This document shows positions 63,331 to 64,000 of a stretch of 64,000 bases of DNA, piece after piece; the first letter of the stretch is position 1, and each line of letters opens with the position of its first letter. Source of the DNA: Warburgia ugandensis (Eukaryota; Streptophyta; Magnoliopsida; Canellales; Canellaceae); NCBI GenBank assembly GCA_035236585.1, contig CP141132.1, positions 60,919,880 to 60,983,879 on the forward strand, written 5' to 3'. The notes beneath the pieces were generated by a model that saw only the letters and a list, made by a program, of their open reading frames with translations, was not told the origin of the DNA and ran no database searches. The translations under genes were made by a program, and so were the position numbers.

Positions 63331-64000
63331 AGTCAGGATTATAAATTTTCTTGAGTTTTCTTGCTTCTTTTGAAAAAAAAAAGGTTTTTAAGGTAGAGTT
63401 CCCTTACTATGATGAGAATTGGATGTTCAGAATTTAGTACTTCTACTATTTTCACCTCTTAATAGGAATACATATGATTAGTTTTGCATATTATTCATTG
63501 AAGCATTTTATAAAAGTTAATTCTCAAAAACCATTTACACACAGCACATAGTCAAGACTAATAGAGAGGTATGACTTAGAGACCCTGAGAAAAATTAGTG
63601 GAGACCTATAACCCAATGAGTTTATGGACTATCTTCTTTCAGAGAGTTATAAGTAATGTCATAATTTCTTCTGCATATATAAGTTAGTGTGATCCTGTTA
63701 TCCTTGTTTTGGTTAAATATAAAGAATAAATAGGAGCAATAGCTTTAATTTCAAAAAATTTATTGAATCTGATAGGCTTTAGAAAACCTAGGAAATGATA
63801 TATGTCATCCTTGCTAAGCCTAGAGATATAAAGCCTACCAAGTATATCATACCATTAGTTAGTCCCTTTGAGCCTATTAGTAAGCCTTTTCTTTCTTAAC
63901 CCCACTCACCTTAACCCCAAATAAACCAGAAAATTAAATAACCACTACCCATCTTCAAATGAGTAGAGTTAGTAGAAAAAGTTCAAAAATAGGACAAAAG
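63331..64000. other. Sequence after the Athila-like coding region
   Basis: AT-rich, non-coding. No match to 54395-56759 was seen, so the 3' LTR either starts beyond the window or is not alignable by eye. Confidence 0.4.

Overview
This window looks like nuclear DNA of a flowering plant with a large, repeat-rich genome. The clues are one conserved plant gene with multi-kilobase introns, plant-type hAT, MULE, RTE, L1 and Au-SINE elements, two large Ty3/gypsy fossils and AT-rich spacers. The species cannot be named from the sequence.

Left part (1-15.9 kb): the 5' portion of a MINIYO (IYO)/RPAP1-type RNA polymerase II associated protein gene runs on the minus strand. Three coding exons are visible: 13846-13625, 9775-8719 and 4426-4320. 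They join in phase into the first 462 codons of a protein that is about 1,500 residues in other plants. The introns are 3.8 kb, 4.3 kb and at least 4.3 kb. They carry an L1-type LINE remnant, an Au SINE nested in a long-TIR DNA element, a fold-back repeat, a second tRNA-type SINE and a Ty3/gypsy fossil. The remaining exons should lie beyond the left edge.

Middle part (15,952-31,129): the most unusual object is a 15.2-kb unit with hAT-type ends (TAGGGGTGGCAA-like) and a perfect 8-bp target duplication (CTCAAAAT). Between these ends are (a) a decayed hAT transposase gene on the minus strand, (b) a divergently oriented multi-exon gene on the plus strand with a Transposase_24-like region and a C-terminal Ulp1-type cysteine protease domain, a pairing normally found in CACTA (En/Spm) elements, (c) about 16 short palindromes of the TAGGACGGTT/AACCGTCCTA type in five clusters, and (d) an 18-copy array of a ~181-bp repeat in which every unit carries a splice-donor-like and a splice-acceptor-like sequence. 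No CACTA termini were found around the second gene. It is either a giant two-gene hAT element or a hAT that swallowed a CACTA element whose ends are gone.

Right part (31-64 kb): two MULE transposase remnants; a Ty3/gypsy (Del/Tekay-like) fossil, complete in outline, with 3.1-kb LTRs and a 5-bp target duplication; a near-complete but decayed RTE-type LINE with a 13-bp target duplication; a second Au SINE with an 18-bp imperfect duplication; and an Athila-like Ty3/gypsy fossil that runs to the right edge, with a ~136-bp TC microsatellite in its probable 5' LTR. No rRNA or tRNA genes, CRISPR arrays or bacterial-type signals were seen.
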